Below, one piece after another: positions 51,031 to 59,360 of a stretch of 64,000 bases of DNA. Positions within the stretch are counted from its first letter, which is position 1, and every line of letters starts with the position of its first letter. The position numbers and the translations under genes are program-made. Origin of the DNA: Solobacterium sp. UBA3691 (GTDB lineage: Bacteria > Bacillota_I > Bacilli_A > Erysipelotrichales > Erysipelotrichaceae). The notes below the pieces were generated by a model, which did no database searches, was not told the DNA's origin, and was given only the letters and a program-made list of their open reading frames with translations. The stretch spans positions 62,001 to 126,000 of the forward strand of contig DFIS01000049.1 of the NCBI GenBank assembly GCA_002372175.1. Reading direction: 5' to 3'.

Positions 51031-53439
51031 ATGAGCGAAGGATATTTAAATGACAGCCCGCAGACTCCCGATAAGAATCCCGTGAGGAAACCGGAAAGAC
51101 ATAGAAGGAGAAGCAATCATACGGTATTGAATATCGTGCTGACACTGCTCAGCGTACTTGCCAATATCGGTGTTGTTTTCACACTGTTCAATATTACGCA
51201 GTTTTCCGGCATCAGTAAGACGCTGTTCATCGTTATCAATGTGATCGCACTGCTGGTGCTTCTGATCAGTGATCTTGTGATCATCAATGCCCTGCGGCTG
51301 AATAAGAACCTGTACTATATTCTTGGCAGTATCCTGACAGTGATCGCGCTGGCTGTGGGTTCTGCAGGCACCTATGCAACGATGCGTGTCAACAGGAATA
51401 TCGACAAGATCACCGGTGAAACGACCCAGGAGAGCATCTCTGCAAGCCTGATCGTCTATACAGGCGAGGGGGCTGAGCAGATCACCGATGTCGGTCAGCT
51501 GGACGGCGGTGTCGTCGGTTTTGCGACAGGCACAAATGCCGGTGAACTCGGCAAGAACCAGATCACATCCAGAGGGATCAATGCCTCGTTTGAAGAATAT
51601 ACAGATTATTCTTCGGAACTGATCGCTCTGCTGAACGGAGAGATCGACTGTGCGATCCTGCCGACAAACTATGTCAGTATGTTCCAGAACGAAGCCGGTC
51701 TGAAGGAGTATCTCTCATCGACTGCTTCGATCCTCGACTTCGAGGAGACATTTACGATCACCAATACATCCGGCAGTGACAAGGATATTACCAAGGAACC
51801 GTTTACGGTACTGCTGATCGGCAATGCGGACGGCCTCAGTGATACGATGATCCTCTGTTCGGTCAATCCCATCAGTATGACCGTGACCATGTCTTCCCTG
51901 GCCCGTGATTCCTACGTGCCGATCACCTGCTACGGCGGCAATTCCTCCAAGCTGAATGCCAGCCATGCGGTCAGCAGGGACTGTACGATTGCGACAATCG
52001 AGAAGCTGGTAGGGGTCGAGATCGACTACTATGTTGATACAAACTTCCAGGGGGTTGTCGATGTTGTCGATGCTCTGGGCGGTATCCTGATCAACAGCCC
52101 GATCGCTTTTGTCGGTCAGAATGCTTCAGCTGAGCGCGGACATTATACAGTCTATGTACCTGCCGGCGAGAATACCGTTAACGGTGAGCAGGCTCTGGCC
52201 TTTGCCCGTGAGCGCTATAAGTTCTCTACCGGAGATTTTGCCCGTCAGGAACATCAGCAGCAGGTCATCAGGGCGATCGTACAGAAACTGATGCGTACAA
52301 GAGATCCCAATACATTCCTGAATGTACTGGATGCGGCCGGAAACAATATACAGACGAACCTCTCGGTAGCACAGATGACCGCCTTCTTCAAGATGGCACT
52401 GCAGAAAGCCAATCGCTATTATGACAGTGAACATGTAGAGAATATCTTTGATATCCAGAACTCGCGTGTCACCGGATATTCTTCGGGTCTCTGGGACGGC
52501 AATCTGAAACTTGTATTGTATATCTACCGTCTGTGGCAGGGGTCACTGACCGCAACGAAGAACTTCATCAACAGCAATATCAACCTGCAGGCAGCACCGG
52601 CAGCCGATACGAAACATGTGAAATGGTCTGTCAACTGGGGTTACTATACACAGCCGACGATCTCCTATGAGGTCTATCCGGAAGCCAGAATACCTTCCGA
52701 TGTACCGCCTGAAGTACTCGAGAATACCGAGGACGGATGCCGTGTACAGGGCAAGTACTGGTATGACGGTTCATGTCATGACACACCGTTTGTCGAGACA
52801 AGCGAAGTCCCGGATGAAAGCACCGAACAGGGCTGTAACATAGCGGGCAAGTACTGGTATGACAACGGGTGCCATGATGAGCCTAAAGCGACACCTACGC
52901 CTAAAGCTACATCCACAGCAGAGACACTGCCGGATAACGAGAATGACTGCCGTGTATACTTCAACAACGAAGAAGGACACTGGTATGACGGCAAGTGTCA
53001 CAGGGAGAAGAGAACGCCGACGCCGGATCCGACATCTTCGCCGGAACCGACCGGAACCCCGGAGGTAACGCCGACACCTACACCGACGCCTGATGCAACA
53101 CCGACACCGACACCGACCGCGGATCCTGCGGCAGCCTGCACGGCCAGCGGCGGTACCTGGGATGGTTCGACCTGTACCTATCCGCCAAGCCCTGCCGAGC
53201 AGTGTGCGCAGAACGGCGGCACCTGGGACGGCAGTACGTGCGTATATCCGCCAAGCCCTGCTGAACAGTGTGCGCAGAACGGCGGCACCTGGGATGGCAG
53301 CACCTGCGTCTATCCGCCGACGCCTGCTGAGCAGTGTGCACAGAACGGCGGTACCTGGGATGGCGCCAACTGTGTATATCCGACACCGGTACCGGAACCG
53401 ACACCCGAACAGACGACAGCGTCTGAACCGGCGGGATAA
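51031..53439 (+). CDS. LytR-CpsA-Psr (LCP) glycan ligase with substrate-binding-like domain and Cys-rich tail
   Basis: The ATG at 51031 follows TAGGAGGTC; the frame is open upstream inside the previous gene. The 802-residue protein has three membrane helices (about 32-56, 62-88, 96-118). A domain about 138-245 follows (LIVYTGEGAEQI, GFATGTNAGELGKN, LLNGEIDCAILPTNY) that looks like half of a periplasmic-binding-protein fold. The LCP catalytic domain spans about 256-425 (SLARDSYV, SKLNASHA, FARERYKFSTGDFARQEHQQQ), with conserved Arg/Asp for pyrophosphate. The C-terminal third carries seven Cys-x-n-W-(Y)-D-(G/N)-x-Cys modules separated by Pro/Thr linkers. LCP proteins attach undecaprenyl-linked glycans to peptidoglycan. 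The Cys modules are unusual for the family. Confidence 0.9.
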   Translation: MSEGYLNDSPQTPDKNPVRKPERHRRRSNHTVLNIVLTLLSVLANIGVVFTLFNITQFSGISKTLFIVINVIALLVLLISDLVIINALRLNKNLYYILGSILTVIALAVGSAGTYATMRVNRNIDKITGETTQESISASLIVYTGEGAEQITDVGQLDGGVVGFATGTNAGELGKNQITSRGINASFEEYTDYSSELIALLNGEIDCAILPTNYVSMFQNEAGLKEYLSSTASILDFEETFTITNTSGSDKDITKEPFTVLLIGNADGLSDTMILCSVNPISMTVTMSSLARDSYVPITCYGGNSSKLNASHAVSRDCTIATIEKLVGVEIDYYVDTNFQGVVDVVDALGGILINSPIAFVGQNASAERGHYTVYVPAGENTVNGEQALAFARERYKFSTGDFARQEHQQQVIRAIVQKLMRTRDPNTFLNVLDAAGNNIQTNLSVAQMTAFFKMALQKANRYYDSEHVENIFDIQNSRVTGYSSGLWDGNLKLVLYIYRLWQGSLTATKNFINSNINLQAAPAADTKHVKWSVNWGYYTQPTISYEVYPEARIPSDVPPEVLENTEDGCRVQGKYWYDGSCHDTPFVETSEVPDESTEQGCNIAGKYWYDNGCHDEPKATPTPKATSTAETLPDNENDCRVYFNNEEGHWYDGKCHREKRTPTPDPTSSPEPTGTPEVTPTPTPTPDATPTPTPTADPAAACTASGGTWDGSTCTYPPSPAEQCAQNGGTWDGSTCVYPPSPAEQCAQNGGTWDGSTCVYPPTPAEQCAQNGGTWDGANCVYPTPVPEPTPEQTTASEPAG
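53137..53400 (+). repeat. Four tandem 66-bp repeats in the LCP tail
   Basis: Units start at 53137, 53203, 53269 and 53335. Each encodes 22 residues of the form C-AQNGGTWDGSTC-VYPPSPAEQ. The two middle units are nearly identical, indicating recent duplication. Copy number may vary between strains. Confidence 0.92.
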
Positions 53440-53447
53440 AGTATAAC

Positions 53448-53481
53448 GAAGAGATCATGCATGTCATGGTCTCTTCTTTTT
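53448..53481 (+). terminator. Rho-independent terminator after the LCP gene
   Basis: 12-bp stem GAAGAGATCATG/CATGGTCTCTTC (one G-T wobble), five-base loop, then TTTTT. Confidence 0.92.
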
Positions 53482-53501
53482 GTTAGGATAAGCATGGGTT
53501 A

Positions 53502-53510
53502 TGGTATGAT
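53502..53510 (+). promoter_or_regulatory. Extended -10 promoter of the nucleotide-sugar operon
   Basis: TGG-TATGAT, with a possible TTGTTA -35 at 53480-53485 (19-bp spacer). GGAGG at 53524-53528 precedes the ATG at 53533. Confidence 0.6.
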
Positions 53511-53532
53511 ATATAAAACGACCGGAGGGCTT

Positions 53533-54441
53533 ATGAAAGGCATTATTCTTGCGGGAGGCAGCGGCACCCGTTTATATCCTTTGACGAAAGTTACATCTAA
53601 ACAATTATTACCGATCTATGATAAACCGATGATCTATTATCCTCTCAGCACACTGATGCTGGCAGGTATCAAAGATATTCTGATCATTTCCACACCGGTG
53701 GATCTGCCGAATTTTGAGCGTCTTCTTCGGGACGGTTCACAGTTCGGCGTTAATTTCTCTTATAAAGTGCAGGAGAGTCCTGACGGACTGGCGCAGGCTT
53801 TTATGTTGGGCAAGGAATTCATCGGTGATGATAATGTATGTCTGATCCTTGGTGATAATATCTTCTACGGCAATCATTTCGGTTCAATGCTGAAAAGGGC
53901 TGTCAGTGAAGTCGAAGAGACGGGCGGAGCCATGATCTTCGGCAAATATGTCAGCGATCCCGAAAGATTCGGAGTTGCGGAGTTTGACAGCGAAGGCAAG
54001 GTAATATCACTGGAAGAGAAGCCTGAACATCCGAAATCCAACTATGCTGTTGTCGGTCTGTACTTCTATGACAACAATGTCGTAAAGTATGCGGAGACCC
54101 TGAAGCCTTCCGCCCGCGGCGAATACGAGATCACGGATCTGAACCGGATCTACCTGGAGAAAGGCGCACTGGATATGACGGTCTTCGGCAGGGGCTTTGC
54201 GTGGCTTGATACGGGAACGATCGAATCTCTGGCAGAGGCCAGTGACTATGTCAAGCTGGTGGAGCAGGTACAGGGCATCAAGATCTCGGTACCTGAAGAG
54301 ATCGCATTCTATAACAAATGGATCGATGAAAAACAGCTGATCGAAGCTGCTGAAAGCTATGGTAAGAGTCCGTACGGAGCACATCTGAGAAATATTGCGT
54401 CCGGCAGTGTACAGACTACCTATAACAAGAAAGGGCGTTAG
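53533..54441 (+). CDS. rmlA: Glucose-1-phosphate thymidylyltransferase
   Basis: The ATG at 53533 follows ACCGGAGGG and opens directly on the signature MKGIILAGGSGTRLYPLTKV; the in-frame extension upstream would overlap the terminator. The 302-residue enzyme has SKQLLPIYDKPMIYYPLSTLMLAGI, QESPDGLAQAF, LGDNIFYG, EEKPEHPKSNYAVVGLYFYD and TWLDTGT-like (AWLDTGTIESL), all typical of RmlA/RfbA. It makes dTDP-glucose from dTTP and glucose-1-phosphate in the cytoplasm. It starts a four-gene operon with an SDR enzyme, rmlB and a glf-family gene. Confidence 0.96.
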   Translation: MKGIILAGGSGTRLYPLTKVTSKQLLPIYDKPMIYYPLSTLMLAGIKDILIISTPVDLPNFERLLRDGSQFGVNFSYKVQESPDGLAQAFMLGKEFIGDDNVCLILGDNIFYGNHFGSMLKRAVSEVEETGGAMIFGKYVSDPERFGVAEFDSEGKVISLEEKPEHPKSNYAVVGLYFYDNNVVKYAETLKPSARGEYEITDLNRIYLEKGALDMTVFGRGFAWLDTGTIESLAEASDYVKLVEQVQGIKISVPEEIAFYNKWIDEKQLIEAAESYGKSPYGAHLRNIASGSVQTTYNKKGR

Positions 54442-54442
54442 G

Positions 54443-55333
54443 ATGAGAGTGATCTTCCTTGGCTGCGGATATCTGGGATATAACCTGGATGTTCGTCTGC
54501 AGGATAAATATGATGTGGAGATGTGGGGAATACAGAGTCCCTATGTTGAACGTCTTTCACAGTTTACGGAAGTCAATGCTTTTGATCCTGAGGCTTTGTC
54601 CAAGCTGGATGTTGAGGATGCCGTGATCATTGATACCGTGGCGCTGGTGGCGAACAATGCCCATACGGATGATGATGAGCAGGCACTGCAGGAAGTTGAG
54701 AACAAGTACAGGGCGCTGCTGGATGTACTGAAACGCGGGAAAGCCAGAAGATTCATCTACTTTTCAAGCGGCGGCACCATCTACGGCGACAGTGACAGAC
54801 CGATCAGTGAAGATGCGCCGATCGATCCGATCTCTCTGTATGCACGCAGTAAGGCACGTACGGAGAAGCTGATCCGGGAATCCGGGATCGATTACCTGAT
54901 CCTCAGGCTGTCCAATCCCTACGGCGGATATCAGCTGAAAGGCAAGAGCCAGGGTGTGATTCCGATCCTGATCAACAAGGCACTGGATGATGAGGTCTTT
55001 GAGATGTGGACGGACAGTTCCACGGTGCGGGATTATTTCTACATTGATGATCTGGCGGAAGCGATCTGCAGACTGATCGGGCAGGATATCTCCGGTGAGA
55101 CGATCAACGTCGGCAGTCATGTCGGTACATCGCTGCAGGAAGTGATCGATCTCGTGGAAGCGAAGACCGGAAAGAAGGTACGCATCGTGCGTAAGGAAAG
55201 CAATGTACATATCGTACAGTCGATCATCCTGAATACGGATAAACTGTACAGACTGTGCGGTTATGTACCGGATACACCGTTAACATACGGTATACAGGAA
55301 GAAGTAAAGAGAATACTGGAGGAGCGAGAATGA
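54443..55333 (+). CDS. SDR nucleotide-sugar epimerase/reductase (candidate Fcf1-type dTDP-4-keto-6-deoxyglucose reductase)
   Basis: The start at 54443 is one base after the rmlA stop. The 296-residue SDR protein has an unusual NAD motif FLGCGYLGYNL instead of TGAAGFIG, then YFSSGGTIYGD, a catalytic Tyr-x3-Lys in LYARSKARTE, LRLSNPYGGYQ, RDYFYIDDLAEAI and ETINVGSHVGTS. It lies between rmlA and rmlB, where a step acting on a dTDP-sugar is expected, and upstream of a glf-family gene. No rmlC or rmlD is present. In the dTDP-fucofuranose pathway a reductase (Fcf1) fills this place. A 4-epimerase is the main alternative. The specific activity is inference. Confidence 0.7.
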   Translation: MRVIFLGCGYLGYNLDVRLQDKYDVEMWGIQSPYVERLSQFTEVNAFDPEALSKLDVEDAVIIDTVALVANNAHTDDDEQALQEVENKYRALLDVLKRGKARRFIYFSSGGTIYGDSDRPISEDAPIDPISLYARSKARTEKLIRESGIDYLILRLSNPYGGYQLKGKSQGVIPILINKALDDEVFEMWTDSSTVRDYFYIDDLAEAICRLIGQDISGETINVGSHVGTSLQEVIDLVEAKTGKKVRIVRKESNVHIVQSIILNTDKLYRLCGYVPDTPLTYGIQEEVKRILEERE

Positions 55334-56352
55334 AAATACTGGTTACAGGCGGAGCAGGCTTTATCGGCGGGAATTACTGTCTGAAGATGACGGAGAAGTA
55401 TCCCGAAGATACATTTGTATGTCTGGATCTGCTGACTTATGCAGGGAATCTGGAAACTCTGGCACCGATCATGGACCGGGAGAATTTCCGCTTTGTCAAA
55501 GGCGATATCCGTGACCGTGCCTTCATTGATGAACTGTTTGCACAGGAGAAGTTCGATGTCGTGATCAACTTTGCGGCAGAGACACATGTAGACCGCTCGG
55601 TGGAAGAACCGGATGTGTTCGTATCCACCAATGTCATGGGTGTACAGGTGCTTCTCGATGCCTGCAGAAAGCATGTTGTCAAACGTTTTCATCAGGTAAG
55701 CACGGACGAAGTTTACGGTGATCTGCCGCTGGACAGACCGGATCTGTTATTCACGGAGACGACACCTCTGCATGCGTCTTCCCCGTATTCGGCATCCAAG
55801 GCAGGTGCTGATCTGCTGGTGCTGGCATACTATCGGACATTCAAGCTGCCGGTGACGATCTCCCGCTGTTCAAATAACTACGGACCGTATCAGTTCCCGG
55901 AGAAGCTGATCCCGCTGATGGTCTCAAGAGCCATGGCTGATCAGTCGCTTCCTGTGTACGGTGAAGGTCTGAATGTCAGAGACTGGCTCCATGTCTATGA
56001 TCACAATACAGCGATCGATCTGATCGTCAGAAAGGGCAGAGTCGGCGAAGTATACAATATCGGCGGTCATAACGAGAAAGCCAATATTGAAGTAGTGAAG
56101 ACGATCCTGAAGCAGCTTGGCAAGCCGGAATCGCTGATCCACTATGTCAAGGACAGACCCGGACATGATCTGCGCTATGCGATGGATCCGACCAAGCTGG
56201 TTACGGAACTGGGATGGCAGCCGGAGTATAACTTCGATACCGGTATGGCCCAGACGATCACCTGGTATGTGGAAAACAGAGGCTGGTGGGAGCATATCCT
56301 TTCCGGAGATTATAAAGAATACTACGCAAAGATGTATAAGGACAGACAGTGA
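55330..56352 (+). CDS. rmlB: dTDP-glucose 4,6-dehydratase
   Basis: The ATG at 55330 overlaps the previous stop (ATGA) behind CTGGAGGAGC. The 340-residue enzyme has ILVTGGAGFIGGNYC, LDLLTYAGNLETL, NFAAETHVDRS, the catalytic STDEVYGDL with Asp-Glu, and SPYSASKAGADLLV with Tyr-x3-Lys. SRCSNNYGPYQFPEKLIPLM and YNIGGHNEKANIEVV follow. These are the diagnostic RmlB/RfbB motifs. It converts dTDP-glucose to dTDP-4-keto-6-deoxyglucose. Length is normal for the family. Confidence 0.96.
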   Translation: MKILVTGGAGFIGGNYCLKMTEKYPEDTFVCLDLLTYAGNLETLAPIMDRENFRFVKGDIRDRAFIDELFAQEKFDVVINFAAETHVDRSVEEPDVFVSTNVMGVQVLLDACRKHVVKRFHQVSTDEVYGDLPLDRPDLLFTETTPLHASSPYSASKAGADLLVLAYYRTFKLPVTISRCSNNYGPYQFPEKLIPLMVSRAMADQSLPVYGEGLNVRDWLHVYDHNTAIDLIVRKGRVGEVYNIGGHNEKANIEVVKTILKQLGKPESLIHYVKDRPGHDLRYAMDPTKLVTELGWQPEYNFDTGMAQTITWYVENRGWWEHILSGDYKEYYAKMYKDRQ

Positions 56353-57524
56353 TGAGCAGGTATGATGTGATCATCGCCGGTGCCGGATATGCAGGAAGTA
56401 CGGCAGCCCGTGTGCTGGCGGAAAACGGAAAGAAAGTACTGATCCTGGAAAAGAGAGATCATATCGGCGGCAATGCCTACGATTATATCGATCAGAACCA
56501 GGTCAGAAGACATGAGTACGGGCCTCATCTTTTCCATACGTCTTCAAAGAAGGCTGTAGAGTTTCTTTCCCGGTTTACAGACTGGTATCCCTATGAGCAC
56601 AGAGTTCTTGGCTATATCGAAGGCAAACTGGTGCCGATCCCGTTTAATCTGACTTCCATTGAAGAGATCTTTGAACCTGAGAAGGCGGAGCATCTGAAAC
56701 AGGTGCTGATCGATACATACGGTATGGAAACGAAAGTACCGATCCTGAAGTTAAGAGAGAATGATGATCCGGATATCCGTGAGCTGGCAGAGTTTATCTA
56801 CGAGCATGTCTTCAAATACTACACGATGAAGCAGTGGGGATATACGGTGGAGGAGATCGATCCGGCAGTGACGGGACGTGTTCCTGTGCATGTATCGTTT
56901 GATGACAGATACTTCCAGGACAGCTTCCAGCAGATGCCGGAAGAGGGCTTTACACCGATGTTTGAGAAGATGCTTGATCATGAGAATATTGAGGTCAGGC
57001 TGGGTGTCAATGCTCTGGATCATGTTCATGTTTCGGCTGAAAAGGGTGAGATCACCTTTGAAGGAGAAGTGTTTGACGGTATCTTCATCTATACCGGTAT
57101 CGTGGATGAACTGTTTGGCTACTGTCTCGGGGAACTGCCTTACCGCAGTCTCTGGTTCGATGTACAGACACAGGAAGGGACTTTCCAGCCCGTTGGTACG
57201 GTCAATTATCCGACCCCGGAGAAAGTTCATCCTTACACGAGGATCACCGAATATAAGCATATGATGGCCTCTGAGGGCATGCCGAAGACAACGATCGCTG
57301 TCGAGTATCCGTTTGTGTACGGGAAGGACAGCGAAAAGGGAAATATTCCGTACTATCCTGTCTTTACGGATGAAAGCAGAAAGGCCTATGAAGCGTATGT
57401 AGAACTGGCGGACAAGGTCCCCGGTCTGTATCTGCTGGGCAGGCTTGCGGAGTACCGTTACTACAACATGGATGCGATCACGGAGCGGGCTGTAAGCTTT
57501 GCGGAAGAGCTTCTGAAGAAGTAA
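56352..57524 (+). CDS. glf: UDP-galactopyranose mutase family (Glf; possible dTDP-fucopyranose mutase)
   Basis: The ATG at 56352 overlaps the rmlB stop. The 390-residue flavoprotein has the FAD motif DVIIAGAGYAGSTAARVLAE, KRDHIGGNAYDY, RRHEYGPHLFHTSSKKAVEFL, PIPFNLTSIEEIF, YTMKQWG, RVPVHVSFDDRYFQD and a C-terminal GLYLLGRLAEYRYYNMDAI, the second FAD-binding block. Known family members convert UDP-galactopyranose to the furanose form, and Fcf2 does the same for dTDP-fucose. Co-transcription with rmlA and rmlB makes the dTDP substrate plausible. It ends the operon. Confidence 0.9.
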   Translation: MSRYDVIIAGAGYAGSTAARVLAENGKKVLILEKRDHIGGNAYDYIDQNQVRRHEYGPHLFHTSSKKAVEFLSRFTDWYPYEHRVLGYIEGKLVPIPFNLTSIEEIFEPEKAEHLKQVLIDTYGMETKVPILKLRENDDPDIRELAEFIYEHVFKYYTMKQWGYTVEEIDPAVTGRVPVHVSFDDRYFQDSFQQMPEEGFTPMFEKMLDHENIEVRLGVNALDHVHVSAEKGEITFEGEVFDGIFIYTGIVDELFGYCLGELPYRSLWFDVQTQEGTFQPVGTVNYPTPEKVHPYTRITEYKHMMASEGMPKTTIAVEYPFVYGKDSEKGNIPYYPVFTDESRKAYEAYVELADKVPGLYLLGRLAEYRYYNMDAITERAVSFAEELLKK

Positions 57525-57550
57525 AAACAGATCAGAATATTGTATGAATG

Positions 57551-57575
57551 AAGGACTGCAGGGCAGTCCTTTTTA
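57551..57575 (+). terminator. Rho-independent terminator after glf
   Basis: Perfect 9-bp stem AAGGACTGC/GCAGTCCTT with a three-base loop, then TTTTT. It separates the glycan locus from the division cluster. Confidence 0.92.
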
Positions 57576-57626
57576 AGTGCGAAAAAAGTTTGCTAAACAA
57601 CCCGAAAGGTATTGAGTTTTACGCTG

Positions 57627-57673
57627 AAAGTGGTAGACTTGTGGTATAAAGTGATTGAAAGTGGCGGAAAGTG
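57627..57673 (+). promoter_or_regulatory. MraZ operator repeats (AAAGTG boxes)
   Basis: AAAGTG occurs at 57627, 57648, 57658 and 57668. The last three are exactly 10 bp apart and the first is 21 bp upstream, so all four lie on nearly the same helix face. MraZ is known to bind such tandem boxes in front of its own operon. Here they flank and follow the -10 element, which suits autorepression. Confidence 0.85.
57642..57650 (+). promoter_or_regulatory. Promoter of the mraZ division cluster
   Basis: Extended -10 TGG-TATAAA; its last three bases overlap the first of the 10-bp-spaced MraZ boxes. The leader to the ATG at 57685 is about 28 bases with GGGGGAT as ribosome binding site. Confidence 0.75.
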
Positions 57674-57684
57674 GGGGATCCGAG

Positions 57685-58116
57685 ATGTTCATGGGTGAGT
57701 TCAGACACAGTCTGGACGCAAAAAACCGACTGATCATTCCTGCCCGCATGCGTGAAGACCTGGGGGATTCCTTCGTTGTGACCTCAGGGCTGGACGGCTG
57801 TCTTACGGTTTACACGATGGAACACTGGGAGCGTATCATTGAAGGTCTCTCCAGACTTCCTTCAACAAAACGTGAAGCCAGGCAGTATATCCGTCATATC
57901 ACTTCCAAGGCTACGGAGTGTTCGTTTGATTCCCAGGGGCGCATCCAGTTACCGCAGAATCTGGTCACAGCTGCCGGCATCATGAAAAAATGTGCCGTTA
58001 TCGGGGCTGCTGATCATGTCGAGATCTGGGCGGAGGAAAAGTGGGATACATACGACGCTGAGATCGCTGCCTCCTTCGAGGAAGCGGCCGAAAATCTGAC
58101 GGAGTACATTGCCTGA
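57685..58116 (+). CDS. mraZ: Transcriptional regulator MraZ
   Basis: The ATG at 57685 gives the family N-terminus MFMGEFRHSLDAKNRLIIPARMRE; the in-frame extension to 57655 would translate the operator boxes. The 143-residue protein has two SpoVT/AbrB-like halves: DAKNRLIIPARMREDL with GLDGCLTVY, and DSQGRIQLPQNLV with KKCAVIGAADHVEIW. MraZ forms a ring that binds DNA repeats and controls the division and cell wall cluster. It overlaps rsmH by one base. Confidence 0.97.
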   Translation: MFMGEFRHSLDAKNRLIIPARMREDLGDSFVVTSGLDGCLTVYTMEHWERIIEGLSRLPSTKREARQYIRHITSKATECSFDSQGRIQLPQNLVTAAGIMKKCAVIGAADHVEIWAEEKWDTYDAEIAASFEEAAENLTEYIA

Positions 58117-59045
58117 TGGAACATGTAAGTGTTCTGCTCAGGGAGACCGTCGACCTGTTAAATGTAAGACCTGAGGGGATCTACTGTGATGCAACTTTGG
58201 GAAGAGGGGGACATACCCGCTGTCTGGCAGAGAAGCTCACGACGGGGAAGATCTATGCTATCGATAAAGATGCACAGGCAATTGAAGAGTCGAAGGTGAA
58301 CCTGAAATCATTCGAAGACAGGGTCACCTTCATTCATGGAGATTTCCGGGATATACGATCTCTGCTGGAAAACGCAGGGGTACGGAAGCTGAACGGACTG
58401 ATGATGGATCTGGGTGTCAGTTCCCCGCAGTTCGATGATCCCGAGAGGGGCTTCAGCTACCGCTACGATGCCCGGCTGGATATGCGGATGGACCGCAGTC
58501 AGGAAAAGACAGCCTACATGGTTGTCAATACATACACCGAGAAAGATCTGATCCGTATCCTGCGGGAATACGGTGAAGAAAGATACGCACCGCTGATTGC
58601 CAGAGCGATCGTCAGACAGCGACAGACGCAGCCGATCAGCACCACTTACGAGCTTACGGATGTGATCCGCAGTGCTCTTCCCGAAAGAGAACTGCACAAG
58701 AAAGGACATCCGGCCAAGCAGACCTTCCAGGCACTCAGGATCGAAGTTAACGATGAACTGACAGCCCTGAAGGAAGGCCTTCAGGATGCACTGTCAATGC
58801 TTGACCACGGCGGCAGATGCGCTGTCATCACGTTCCATTCCCTCGAGGACAGGATCGTGAAAAGAATGTTTAAAGATTTGTCAACTGCTCCATTTGCGGA
58901 TCCCAGGCTGCCGCTGAAGGAGACGCAGATGGAGCAGGCCTCCTTCTCTCTGGTCACCCGCAAACCGGTGACAGCAGATGAAGAAGAACTGGAAGAAAAC
59001 CACCGATCACACAGTGCCAAACTGAGAGTTATAGAAAGGATCTGA
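58116..59045 (+). CDS. rsmH: 16S rRNA (cytosine-1402-N4)-methyltransferase
   Basis: The 309-residue protein begins MEHVSVLLRETVDLLNV, with SAM-binding YCDATLGRGGHTRCLAE, YAIDKDAQAI, GLMMDLGVSSPQFDDPERGFSYRYDARLDMRMD, HPAKQTFQALRIEVNDEL and ITFHSLEDRIVK, all diagnostic of RsmH/MraW. It methylates C1402 of 16S rRNA in the decoding centre. It starts in the TGATG overlap with mraZ and so depends on translational coupling. Length is normal. Confidence 0.97.
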   Translation: MEHVSVLLRETVDLLNVRPEGIYCDATLGRGGHTRCLAEKLTTGKIYAIDKDAQAIEESKVNLKSFEDRVTFIHGDFRDIRSLLENAGVRKLNGLMMDLGVSSPQFDDPERGFSYRYDARLDMRMDRSQEKTAYMVVNTYTEKDLIRILREYGEERYAPLIARAIVRQRQTQPISTTYELTDVIRSALPERELHKKGHPAKQTFQALRIEVNDELTALKEGLQDALSMLDHGGRCAVITFHSLEDRIVKRMFKDLSTAPFADPRLPLKETQMEQASFSLVTRKPVTADEEELEENHRSHSAKLRVIERI

Positions 59046-59050
59046 TCACC

Positions 59051-59359
59051 ATGGCTAAAATCGTAAGAACAAAAAGAAGAAAGAAATTTAAACTGATGAC
59101 TTTCGCGTTTACATTCTTTGTCTTTTCCGGACTCTGCTTCCTTGCAAGTTCACTGTTCTTACGTACCTACAATAACTCTCTGAGCTCCAGAAAACAGGCT
59201 ATCGAAGCACAGATTGCCGCTGTTGAAGTCGAAAACAATGCCGTCAAGGTAGAAATACAGCAGCTGATCACGAAGGACCGTGTCGATAATATTGCCGATG
59301 AGAACGGACTTCGTCTGGATCAGAACAGCATCGTAGCGATCGCTTCCGCAGGAGAATAG
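59051..59359 (+). CDS. ftsL: Cell division protein FtsL-like
   Basis: The 102-residue bitopic protein has a basic cytoplasmic start (KIVRTKRRKKFK), one membrane helix (about residues 15-36) and an extracytoplasmic coiled coil (LSSRKQAIEAQIAAVEVENNAVKVEI), then a terminal VDNIADENGLRLDQNSIV segment. FtsL/DivIC proteins share this layout and the ending. FtsL forms a complex with DivIC/FtsB and DivIB/FtsQ that activates septal wall synthesis. The position between rsmH and the division PBP supports FtsL over DivIC. Confidence 0.85.
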   Translation: MAKIVRTKRRKKFKLMTFAFTFFVFSGLCFLASSLFLRTYNNSLSSRKQAIEAQIAAVEVENNAVKVEIQQLITKDRVDNIADENGLRLDQNSIVAIASAGE

Positions 59360-59360
59360 A

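Noticed and set aside
53137..53400. CRISPR-like array
   Set aside because: Repeats are contiguous 66-bp in-frame coding units without spacers; they encode the LCP tail.
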